Assembly: GCA_017501125.1 (NCBI GenBank)
Contig: JAFVXN010000152.1
Coordinates: 1 to 6,438 of the forward strand
Length of the DNA stretch: 6,438 nt
From: Clostridia bacterium
GTDB taxonomy: Bacteria > Bacillota > Clostridia > Christensenellales > Borkfalkiaceae
Direction: 5' to 3'
A model generated the notes under the pieces. The model was given only the letters and a program-made list of their open reading frames with translations. It ran no database searches and had not been told where the DNA came from. Both the position numbers and the translations under genes were made by a program. Positions 1-6,276 of this stretch are shown piece after piece. Numbering within the stretch: position 1 is the first letter of the stretch; each line of letters begins with the position of its first letter.

Positions 1-515
1 ATCGTCGCAGGGACTTCTTTATCCCAGCCCGTAAACCCATAGCCTGCGCGGGTCGGCTCGGCGACCTCTACCACCGTGCCGTAGTCTTGCGTGATTTCGT
101 CGTCCGCTTGACCGTTGTTGTAGACAATCGTAAGCGTGTATTGATTGACCTTCCAACCTGCCGTGACCGTCACGTCTTGCGCCGGCATAATCGTGGGGAT
201 TGCTTTATCCCAACCCGTGAAGGTATGTCCCTCTTTTGCGGGATTAGCAATACTTGCAATCGCCGTGCCATAGTCTTGCGTGATTTCGTCGTCCTCTTGA
301 CCGTTGCCATAGACAATCGTCAAGGTATATTGATTGATTTGCCAACTTGCCGTTATCGTCTTATTGCCCGTGATAGGCTGCGCAAAATCATAATCCCAGC
401 CCGTAAAGGTATAGCCTGTCTTCTTCGTCGTCGTAGGTACGGTCGCAAAATCGTCCTCTTCCACCGTTTGGCTTGCTACACTTGTTCCGCCTGCCGTATT
501 GAAGGATACCGTGTA
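1..515 (-). repeat. Three in-frame B-repeat units inside the lipoprotein gene
   Basis: Unit 1 is residues 162-221 (336-515), unit 2 is 222-284 (147-335) and unit 3 is 285-332 (up to the window edge). Units 2 and 3 are in exact register at 189 bp (63 codons) and share NQYTLTIVY, DDEITQDYGT and FTGWDK. The first 24 codons of these two units differ at about 9 of 72 bases, including one 24-base identical run. Unit 1 is clearly more diverged and shares mainly the TFTGWD core. The pattern suggests recent duplication of the downstream units, and more copies may follow outside the window. Confidence 0.85.
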
Positions 516-998
516 CATCTCTCTGCGACGAATCGTGACGGTGTAGAGTTTTACGTCGTTTCCAATCTCTTCCAAGACGTAGAAAGTATTGTCGCCGACC
601 ACCAAGTCCACCGTTTTGCTTGCGATAGGAGAATTGCAGTCCATATCGTTGTCGACGACGTAGGTCGCGTTGCCCTTCCTTTCCACCTCGTCAATAAAGG
701 AAAAACGCGTCGTTGCGTTGCTGACCTTGCCGTAGACGTTTGTACCCTCGACAGCAAGCGTCTTAAAGGAGATACGGCTTTCCAACTTCGTGCCCACGTC
801 AACGATAGTATCCGTTCCGCCACAACCGTTGTCACAGATTGCCGTCTTAGTACCGTCGGCATCATACGTTGCGTCGCCGTTGGACACGTAATTAGTATAA
901 CTATGTTCGTGAGGGGGTTCTCCGCACGCTGAAAATGCGACGGCACACGTCGCTATGCAAAGCCCGCTAAGTACTCCTATTAGCCATTTTTTCTTCAT
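1..998 (-). CDS. Cell-surface lipoprotein with cadherin-like domain and InlB-type B-repeats (3' end cut by window)
   Basis: I see 332 codons open from the ATG at 998 to the window edge, with no stop reached. An N-terminal KKK and a hydrophobic stretch lead to FSAC|G, a lipobox-like site with Cys25 as the likely lipidated residue, so the protein is probably anchored outside the membrane. Residues 30-59 carry HxH followed by CxxxC (H30, H32, C55, C59), a small possible metal-binding or Cys-stabilised module. Residues 74-160 resemble the cadherin-like beta-sandwich of clostridial surface proteins, with GDNTFYVLEE and an ending in YTVTIRR. From residue 162, three repeats carry the GYTFTGW signature of the Listeria-Bacteroides/InlB B-repeat (Flg_new) family. 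The start is set by AGGAGG nine bases upstream. The gene has its own promoter and is separated from uvrA by a terminator. Family knowledge suggests adhesion or cell-wall display; the ligand is unknown. Confidence 0.88.
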   Translation of the reverse strand, partial: MKKKWLIGVLSGLCIATCAVAFSACGEPPHEHSYTNYVSNGDATYDADGTKTAICDNGCGGTDTIVDVGTKLESRISFKTLAVEGTNVYGKVSNATTRFSFIDEVERKGNATYVVDNDMDCNSPIASKTVDLVVGDNTFYVLEEIGNDVKLYTVTIRRREMYTVSFNTAGGTSVASQTVEEDDFATVPTTTKKTGYTFTGWDYDFAQPITGNKTITASWQINQYTLTIVYGNGQEDDEITQDYGTAIASIANPAKEGHTFTGWDKAIPTIMPAQDVTVTAGWKVNQYTLTIVYNNGQADDEITQDYGTVVEVAEPTRAGYGFTGWDKEVPAT

Positions 999-1007
999 AC
1001 GAAGAAA

Positions 1008-1013
1008 CCTCCT
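1008..1013 (-). promoter_or_regulatory. Ribosome binding site of the lipoprotein gene
   Basis: On the minus strand AGGAGG lies nine bases before the ATG at 998. It is a full Shine-Dalgarno match and fixes the start of a gene that is open at its other end. Confidence 0.85.
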
Positions 1014-1027
1014 ACTATCCTATCTTA

Positions 1028-1057
1028 ATTATACCCACTCCCCCACGCGATTGTCAA
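1028..1057 (-). promoter_or_regulatory. Consensus vegetative sigma factor promoter for the lipoprotein gene
   Basis: On the minus strand TTGACA (1057-1052) and TATAAT (1033-1028) are both perfect matches to the housekeeping consensus, separated by an 18-base G-rich spacer. Transcription would start near 1021, giving a leader of roughly 23 bases that holds the AGGAGG site. The promoter lies between the uvrA terminator and the lipoprotein start, so the lipoprotein is probably transcribed independently and constitutively. No operator-like dyad is evident around it. Confidence 0.85.
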
Positions 1058-1088
1058 GGGTTTTAGACAACCTTATTGATTTTTTCAT

Positions 1089-1114
1089 AAAAAATAGCCC
1101 CCTTTTGGGGGCTA
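1089..1114 (-). terminator. Rho-independent terminator of the uvrBA operon
   Basis: On the minus strand TAGCCCCC pairs with GGGGGCTA across an AAAA loop (1114-1095), an eight base-pair stem followed directly by six T residues (1094-1089). It begins nine bases after the uvrA stop codon. The T run is on the minus-strand side only, so it terminates uvrA transcription and does not obviously act on anything from the other direction. Confidence 0.93.
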
Positions 1115-1123
1115 ATCTTTGTG

Positions 1124-3934
1124 TTAAAGAATTCTTTTCAGGAACTGTCCCGTATAACTTTCGGGTACAGCCGCCACCTCTTCGGGCATGCCTTTGCAGA
1201 CGAGCGTTCCGCCACCGTCCCCGCCTTCGGGACCCAAATCGACGATATAGTCCGCCGTCTTGATGACGTCGAGGTTGTGTTCGATCACCAGCACGGTGTT
1301 GCCTGCCGTGGCGAGTTTTTGCAAAATCTTGATGAGTTTGTCCACGTCATAACTATGCAAGCCCGTCGTCGGCTCGTCGAGGATATACATCGTCTTACCC
1401 GTCGAGCGCTTGGACAGTTCGGTCGCGAGTTTTACGCGTTGCGCTTCGCCACCCGAAAGCGTGGTCGAACTCTGCCCCAATTTGATATACCCAAGCCCCA
1501 CCTCTTGCAGGGTCTTGATTTTGTTGTAGATAGAGGGCAACGGCTGGAAAAATTCGCACGCCTCGTCCACCGTCATCTCCAACACGTCGGCGATATTTTT
1601 GCCCTTGTACCTAACCTCCAGCGTCTCGCGGTTGTACCGCTTTCCACCGCACACCTCGCAGGGCACGAAGATATCGGGCAAGAAATGCATCTCTATCTTG
1701 ATGATGCCGTCGCCAAAACAATGTTCGCACCTTCCCCCCGATACGTTGAAGGAGAATCTGCCCGACTTGTACCCTCTTTCCTTTGCGTCGGGAGAGAGGG
1801 CGAACAAATCACGGATTTGTCCAAAAACGCCCGTGTAGGTCGCGGGGTTGCTCCTCGGCGTCCTGCCGATGGGGGATTGATCGATGGCGATTACCTTATC
1901 GAAGTGCTCCACCCCTTCGATTGCGTCACAGTTGCCGTACGCCTCCCTTGCCCCGTTTAAGTCGCAGGCGAGTTTGGGATAGATGATTTCGTTGACGAGG
2001 CTGGATTTGCCACTGCCCGAAACGCCCGTCACCGCCGTAATCAGCCCGACGGGGATATCGACGTCGATATTTTTTAAGTTGTTCTGCCTTGCGCCTTTCA
2101 CTTTCAGCCACTTGTCGCCGATATCGCGGCGCATCAAAGGCACCTCTATCTTCCGTCTGCCCGCCAAAAAGTCGCCCGTGATCGAGCGCGGCTCCGCCAT
2201 GATATCCTCTTGCGTTCCGCAGGCGACCACCTCGCCGCCGTGGATACCTGCCTTAGGGCCTATATCTATGATATAGTCCGCCGCCTTCATCGTGTCCTCG
2301 TCGTGTTCTACGACGATTAAGGTATTGCCCAAATCGCGCAGACCTTTGAGGGAGTTTAAGAGTTTTTCATTGTCGCGCTGGTGCAAGCCGATAGAGGGCT
2401 CGTCGAGGATATAGAGTACCCCCGACAGCGCACTGCCTATCTGCGTCGCAAGGCGGATACGTTGGCTCTCGCCACCCGACAAAGTCGACGCCGTGCGCAT
2501 CAGCGTGAGATAATTCAGCCCGACGTTTTGCAAAAAACCGAGCCTTGCGTGGATTTCTTTCAAAATGGCGTCCGCGATGAGGTGCTCCGTCTTCGTCAAC
2601 TGCAAGCCCGAAAGGAATTCGACCAAGCAATCCACCGACATTTCGCACGCCTCGTAGATATTTTTACCGCCGATATAGACGGACAACGCCTCTTTTTTCA
2701 GCCTTTTACCACCACAGGTGGTACAGGGTGCGACGCGCATCAGCCTTTCGATATCCGCCTTCACCCCAGGCGACGAGGTCTGCGCGTACCGCCTTTGCAG
2801 GTTGTTGACGTACCCTTCCCACGTCTTTTTGAAACTGCCCGTAAACGCACGGGAACTGTACTCCATATCAAACCGCTCGCCACCGTTGCCGTACATCAAA
2901 AGATCGTAGGTCTCCTTCGGCAACTCTTCCACGGGCACGTCCAAGGAAAAGCCATAGGCTTTTGCGAGCGCGGAAACCTCCATCAGCGCCATCGACGCCG
3001 AACCTAAATTCCAGCCCGTCACCTTCATCGCGCCTTCGCGCAAGGTCTTCTTCTTATCGGGGCAGACGAGGTCGGGATCCACCGTCTGTTTGGAGCCGAG
3101 CCCCAAGCAATCGGGGCAGGCGCCGTAGGGGGTGTTGAAGGAGAACATACGCGGCTCGATTTCTTCCAAGGACACGCCGCAATCGGGACAGGCGTAATGG
3201 ATAGAAAAGAGTTCCTCTTTTCCGCCTTCCTCTATCACGACCAAGCCGTCGGCGAGTTTGAGCGCCGTCTCCACGCTGTCCGTGAGACGCTTGCCTATCC
3301 CCTCTTTGACGACGAGCCTATCCACCACGACGGAGATGTCGTGACGGATATTCTTCTCCAACTTGATTTCCTCTTGCAGATCGTAGACGATGCCGTCGAT
3401 TTTGACCCTGCCGTAGCCACTCTTTTTGAAACCGCTAAGTTCCTTGACGTATTCCCCTTTCCGTCCGCGGACGACGGGGGCGTGTACGAGGATTTTGCTC
3501 CCTTCAGGCATAGCCAGCACTTTATCGACGATTTCGTCCACCGTCTGGCGGCGGATTTCCCTACCGCACTTGGGACAATGCGGGATACCGATACGCGCGT
3601 ACAAAAGTCGCAGATAATCGTAGATTTCCGTCACCGTCCCCACCGTCGAACGGGGGTTGTGCGAGGTCGTCTTTTGGTCGATGGAGATGGCGGGCGACAG
3701 CCCCTCAATACTCTCGACGTTGGGCTTTTCCATCTGACCTAAAAATTGACGCGCGTACGAAGACAAACTCTCGACGTAGCGACGTTGCCCCTCGGCAAAA
3801 ATCGTATCGAAAGCAAGGGTACTTTTGCCGCTGCCCGAAAGCCCCGTCAACACGGTCAACGTGTCGCGGGGAATCCTGACGTCGATATTTTTCAGGTTGT
3901 TTTCCTTAGCGCCTTTGATGATAATTTCGTCCAT
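1124..3934 (-). CDS. uvrA: Excinuclease ABC subunit A (UvrA)
   Basis: UvrA is the cytoplasmic ATP-dependent DNA-damage sensor of nucleotide excision repair. It dimerises, binds distorted DNA and loads UvrB. The 936-residue length is normal for the family and both ABC modules are complete. Module one has Walker A GLSGSGKST (31-39), the LSGGE signature (485-489) and Walker B ILDEP (D511, E512). Module two has Walker A GVSGSGKSS (637-645), LSGGE (826-830), Walker B ILDEP (D853, E854) and an H-loop histidine (H886). Zinc modules appear as C249/C252/C273/C276 and C736/C739/C759/C762. A further CxxC pair (120/123 with 404/407) could form the extra zinc site known in some UvrA structures. The start follows the uvrB stop by three bases, with AAAGG six bases upstream inside uvrB, which suggests translational coupling. 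No frameshift or missing catalytic residue was seen. Confidence 0.98.
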   Translation of the reverse strand: MDEIIIKGAKENNLKNIDVRIPRDTLTVLTGLSGSGKSTLAFDTIFAEGQRRYVESLSSYARQFLGQMEKPNVESIEGLSPAISIDQKTTSHNPRSTVGTVTEIYDYLRLLYARIGIPHCPKCGREIRRQTVDEIVDKVLAMPEGSKILVHAPVVRGRKGEYVKELSGFKKSGYGRVKIDGIVYDLQEEIKLEKNIRHDISVVVDRLVVKEGIGKRLTDSVETALKLADGLVVIEEGGKEELFSIHYACPDCGVSLEEIEPRMFSFNTPYGACPDCLGLGSKQTVDPDLVCPDKKKTLREGAMKVTGWNLGSASMALMEVSALAKAYGFSLDVPVEELPKETYDLLMYGNGGERFDMEYSSRAFTGSFKKTWEGYVNNLQRRYAQTSSPGVKADIERLMRVAPCTTCGGKRLKKEALSVYIGGKNIYEACEMSVDCLVEFLSGLQLTKTEHLIADAILKEIHARLGFLQNVGLNYLTLMRTASTLSGGESQRIRLATQIGSALSGVLYILDEPSIGLHQRDNEKLLNSLKGLRDLGNTLIVVEHDEDTMKAADYIIDIGPKAGIHGGEVVACGTQEDIMAEPRSITGDFLAGRRKIEVPLMRRDIGDKWLKVKGARQNNLKNIDVDIPVGLITAVTGVSGSGKSSLVNEIIYPKLACDLNGAREAYGNCDAIEGVEHFDKVIAIDQSPIGRTPRSNPATYTGVFGQIRDLFALSPDAKERGYKSGRFSFNVSGGRCEHCFGDGIIKIEMHFLPDIFVPCEVCGGKRYNRETLEVRYKGKNIADVLEMTVDEACEFFQPLPSIYNKIKTLQEVGLGYIKLGQSSTTLSGGEAQRVKLATELSKRSTGKTMYILDEPTTGLHSYDVDKLIKILQKLATAGNTVLVIEHNLDVIKTADYIVDLGPEGGDGGGTLVCKGMPEEVAAVPESYTGQFLKRIL

Positions 3935-3937
3935 AAT

Positions 3938-5902
3938 TTACCTTTGCACCTTTCTCAATTTTGCCTTGAGTAAGGCGATTTTCTCCCTGATTTCGATGGC
4001 TTGTTCAAAATCGAGTTGATTGCTGACCACCTTCATCAGTGCTTTGAGTTTTTCTATTTCGTCGGGAATATCCTTGTAGGGGATATCTTTGATATCCGCG
4101 TTCTTTTTCGTGATGCCTATCGTCGACTTAATCTCTTTGATAATCGTCTTGGGCACGATGCCGTGCGCCTCGTTGTAGGCGGACCGCACCTTTCTTCTGC
4201 GGTTGGTCTCGTCGATGGCACGGCGCATACTGCCCGTAATCGTATCGGCGTACATAACGACCTTGCCCTCGCTGTTTCTCGCCGCACGACCTATCGTCTG
4301 GATAAGCGAAGTATCGCTACGCAAAAATCCTTCCTTATCCGCGTCCAAGATGGCGACGAGTTTTACCTCGGGCATATCCAACCCTTCACGCAAAAGGTTG
4401 ATGCCGCAAAGCACGTCAAAATCTCCCCTGCGCAGACCGTTGACGATGTCCACACGCTCCAGCGTATCGATATCGCTGTGCATATACTTGACCTTGACTT
4501 GTCTCTCTTTGAGATAATCGGTCAATTCCTCCGCCATGCGCTTGGTCAGCGTAGTGACGAGCACCCTGCCACCGCTTTCCGTCGTCTTCCTTATCGTCGA
4601 TAAAAGGTCGTCGATTTGACCACGGGTGGGTCGAATCTCAATCTCGGGGTCCAAAAGCCCCGTCGGGCGAATCAATTGCTCCACCCGTTGCGACGCTTGC
4701 TCCAACTCGTAAGGGGCAGGAGTCGCCGACACGCAAATCATCTGCGGAACTCTTTCGTCGAACTCCTCAAAGGTCAACGGACGGTTGTCGTACGCCGACT
4801 GCATACGGAACCCGTAGCCCACCAAATTCTTCTTTCTAGACAAATCGCCGTGATACATAGCACGAATCTGCGGAATGGTCATATGGCTCTCGTCGATGAA
4901 CACCAAAAACTCTCCCGACGGGAAATAGTCGAGTAAGGTGAACGAGGGCTCGCCGGGATTTCGCCCGTCAAAGTAGCGAGAATAGTTCTCGATACCGCTA
5001 CAATACCCAATCTCGCGCATCATCTCAAGGTCGTTCTCCGTGCGCTGTTTTAAGCGTTGCGCCTCCAAAAGTTGTCCGCTTTGTTCGAAGGCTTTGACCT
5101 CGCCTTTGAGGTCCTCTTCTATCATCGACAATGCGTTCCGCATCTTTTCCGTCCCTACCGCGTACTGGCTGGCAGGGAATATCGCGACGTGCGAAAGTTC
5201 GTTGATTTTTTTGCCCGAGACGACCTCTACCTCGTAGATTTTTTCGATTTCGTCGCCGAAAAATTCCAGCCGAATCGCCACCTCGCTGTTGCTGGCAGGA
5301 AAAATCTCCAGACTATCCCCTCGCACGCGGAAAGTCGAGCGGTGAAAGTCCATATCGTTGCGACTGTACTGGAGTTCGATGAGTTTTCGCATCAGCGCGT
5401 TGCGCTCTATCTCCATACCAGGTCGCAGGGAGATGGACAAACGGAAATATTCCTCAGGTGCACCGAGCCCGTAGATACAGGACACGGACGCCACGACGAT
5501 TACGTCCCGCCTTTCCATCAACGCCCCCGTCGCACTGTTGCGGAGTTTGTCGATTTCGTCGTTCAAAGACATATCCTTTTCGATATAGGTGTCCGTCGAG
5601 GGAATATAACTCTCAGGCTGATAATAATCGTAGTAGGAGACGAAATACTCCACGCGATTGTCGGGGAAAAATTCCTTGAACTCGTTGCACAGTTGCGCGG
5701 CGAGCGTCTTGTTGTGCGCAATCACCAGCGTCGGCATGCCGACCCTCTCGATGACGTTCGCCATCGTGAAAGTCTTACCACTGCCCGTGACCCCCACCAA
5801 AACCTGCGTGCGGAGCCCGTCTTTCACCCCTTCGGTGAGTTTTTCAATTGCTTGCGGTTGATCGCCCGTAGGCGCAAACGGGGCTTTTAAGCGGAACTCC
5901 AT
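3938..5902 (-). CDS. uvrB: Excinuclease ABC subunit B (UvrB)
   Basis: UvrB is the helicase-fold, damage-verifying subunit of nucleotide excision repair. UvrA delivers it to DNA, it clamps the strand and then recruits UvrC for the incisions. The protein is 654 residues, typical for the family. Visible landmarks in order are PTGDQPQAI (11-19), Walker A GVTGSGKT (37-44), the tyrosine-rich beta-hairpin that inserts between the strands (Y90, Y91, Y93, Y94, followed by QPESYIP), DESH motif II (337-340), SATPA (392-396), REGLDMPE (505-512) and QTIGRAARN motif VI (535-543). A C-terminal UVR motif at about 613-648 (DEIEKLK through LDFEQAIEIRE) is the UvrC-contacting segment. The start is supported by AAGGAG five bases upstream and by alignment of MEFRLKAPF with the usual family N-terminus. 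uvrA follows after three bases. Confidence 0.98.
   Translation of the reverse strand: MEFRLKAPFAPTGDQPQAIEKLTEGVKDGLRTQVLVGVTGSGKTFTMANVIERVGMPTLVIAHNKTLAAQLCNEFKEFFPDNRVEYFVSYYDYYQPESYIPSTDTYIEKDMSLNDEIDKLRNSATGALMERRDVIVVASVSCIYGLGAPEEYFRLSISLRPGMEIERNALMRKLIELQYSRNDMDFHRSTFRVRGDSLEIFPASNSEVAIRLEFFGDEIEKIYEVEVVSGKKINELSHVAIFPASQYAVGTEKMRNALSMIEEDLKGEVKAFEQSGQLLEAQRLKQRTENDLEMMREIGYCSGIENYSRYFDGRNPGEPSFTLLDYFPSGEFLVFIDESHMTIPQIRAMYHGDLSRKKNLVGYGFRMQSAYDNRPLTFEEFDERVPQMICVSATPAPYELEQASQRVEQLIRPTGLLDPEIEIRPTRGQIDDLLSTIRKTTESGGRVLVTTLTKRMAEELTDYLKERQVKVKYMHSDIDTLERVDIVNGLRRGDFDVLCGINLLREGLDMPEVKLVAILDADKEGFLRSDTSLIQTIGRAARNSEGKVVMYADTITGSMRRAIDETNRRRKVRSAYNEAHGIVPKTIIKEIKSTIGITKKNADIKDIPYKDIPDEIEKLKALMKVVSNQLDFEQAIEIREKIALLKAKLRKVQR
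3941..3945 (-). promoter_or_regulatory. Ribosome binding site of uvrA, inside the end of uvrB
   Basis: On the minus strand AAAGG lies six bases before the uvrA ATG and overlaps the last codons of uvrB. A second AAAGG-like run lies about eight bases further upstream. The placement supports reading the two genes as one coupled unit and supports the ATG at 3934 as the start. Confidence 0.65.
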
Positions 5903-5907
5903 TTCTT

Positions 5908-5913
5908 CTCCTT
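5908..5913 (-). promoter_or_regulatory. Ribosome binding site of uvrB
   Basis: On the minus strand AAGGAG is separated by AAGAA from the ATG at 5902. The spacing is short but normal for Bacillota. The site lies about 14 bases downstream of the last spacer of the hairpin array, so the array does not itself sequester it. Confidence 0.85.
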
Positions 5914-5927
5914 AGCGTGTGTCGATA

Positions 5928-6013
5928 GTGATATTTGCCTAAAGGCAAGTGCTATTTTGCTGTCGCAAAGTGATATCCGTCTTGCGACGGGTGATATTTT
6001 CCCTAAAGGGAAA
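5928..6013. repeat. Array of four short hairpins separated by a conserved GTGATAT spacer
   Basis: On the plus strand the array alternates a 7-base spacer with a palindrome. The spacers are GTGATAT (5928), GTGCTAT (5949), GTGATAT (5970) and GTGATAT (5991). The hairpins are TTGCCT/AGGCAA (5935-5948), TTTGC/GCAAA with a TGTC loop (5956-5969), CCGTC/GACGG with a TTGC loop (5977-5990) and TTTCCCT/AGGGAAA (5998-6013). The first three spacer-plus-hairpin units are exactly 21 bases. The hairpin sequences are unrelated to each other but each keeps full pairing, whereas the spacers are nearly invariant. On the minus strand, the likely leader of uvrB, the spacer reads ATATCAC and one loop becomes GCAA, a GNRA tetraloop. 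The function is unknown; it may be a dispersed intergenic repeat or a structured leader. Confidence 0.9.
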
Positions 6014-6039
6014 GTTGCGGTATTGTTTTTTCAACACTT

Positions 6040-6067
6040 TGCACTATGCACTATGCATTATGCATTA
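6040..6067. repeat. Four-copy heptamer tandem repeat
   Basis: Four consecutive 7-base units read TGCACTA, TGCACTA, TGCATTA, TGCATTA on the plus strand, giving 28 bases with one variable position. It is adjacent to the hairpin array, whose spacers are also seven bases. Short units like this can change copy number by slippage. I see no coding role. Confidence 0.9.
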
Positions 6068-6093
6068 AAAAGGCGGAGATGCGAGCATATCAA
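6064..6093 (-). promoter_or_regulatory. Possible promoter for uvrBA
   Basis: On the minus strand TTGATA (6093-6088) and TTTAAT (6069-6064) each match the housekeeping consensus at five of six positions and are 18 bases apart. The -10 box overlaps the end of the heptamer array. If real, the transcript would begin near 6057 and have a leader of about 155 bases holding the heptamers and all four hairpins. No better candidate was found in the gap, and read-through from the upstream gene remains possible. No LexA/DinR-type GAAC-N4-GTTC operator was seen. Confidence 0.35.
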
Positions 6094-6254
6094 GGCGTGG
6101 CGAGCGTCCTCGTATGGAATATCCATACCATCGGCATCTTTTTAGAGGCGAGGTAGACAAGGAGCGCGAGGATAACCTGAGGGAGCGTACTTAGGCGTAC
6201 GTGACCGAAGGTTGCCACAGCGCGACGAAGTATCCCGATGCCTATAAGAAGATG
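6077..6254. other. Intergenic stretch rich in nested inverted repeats; possible structured RNA or small repeat element
   Basis: I see no convincing gene here on either strand. Complementary pairs include AGATGC (6077-6082) with GCATCT (6134-6139), the latter running into T residues to 6143; GTATGGA with TCCATAC around an ATA loop (6112-6128); GGCATC (6133-6138) with GATGCC (6237-6242); GGATA (6170-6174) with TATCC (6231-6235); AACCT (6174-6178) with AGGTT (6209-6213); and CGTAC with GTACG (6186-6201). Some of these compete for the same bases, so either alternative folds or chance pairing is possible. The sequence does not match tRNA, tmRNA, RNase P RNA or any riboswitch I can recognise. Confidence 0.4.
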
Positions 6255-6260
6255 ACCTGC

Positions 6261-6274
6261 GACGTATATACGTC
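6261..6274. repeat. Perfect 14-bp palindrome after the upstream gene
   Basis: GACGTATATACGTC is fully self-complementary and lies two bases after the stop codon of the upstream minus-strand gene. On the plus strand it is followed by TTTT. With a realistic ATAT loop the stem is only five pairs, so it is at best a weak terminator; a protein binding site is equally possible. Confidence 0.6.
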
Positions 6275-6276
6275 TT

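Noticed and set aside
87..932. 281-codon plus-strand frame opposite the lipoprotein gene
   Set aside because: Its apparent internal repeats simply mirror the B-repeats on the other strand. The minus strand has a promoter, AGGAGG site, signal peptide and known domains.
1121..1960. 279-codon plus-strand frame opposite the end of uvrA
   Set aside because: It lies antisense to a complete UvrA with intact motifs, has no ribosome binding site, and its translation is rich in Arg and His, as expected of a shadow frame.
5057..5890. 277-codon plus-strand frame opposite uvrB, and a shorter one at 4001-4603
   Set aside because: Both are fully antisense to UvrB coding sequence, show no recognisable domain and have no translation signals.
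5928..6067. CRISPR array
   Set aside because: The constant element is only 7 bases, the period is 21 and the variable parts are palindromes, none of which fits CRISPR repeats and spacers.
5957..6145. 62-codon plus-strand frame across the hairpin and heptamer arrays
   Set aside because: Low-complexity translation of repeat DNA, with no ribosome binding site and no domain.
6068..6153. Plus-strand peptide-like frame reading ...MRAYQGVASVLVWNIH... and ending at a stop near 6153
   Set aside because: It is short, lacks a ribosome binding site and crosses a 7-bp inverted repeat. It is more simply explained as structured non-coding DNA, though a genome-wide repeat search would settle it.
6068..6276. 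tRNA, tmRNA or RNase P RNA in the gap
   Set aside because: No T-loop GGTTCGA-type motif, no acceptor-stem CCA arrangement and no RNase P core motifs could be found on either strand.
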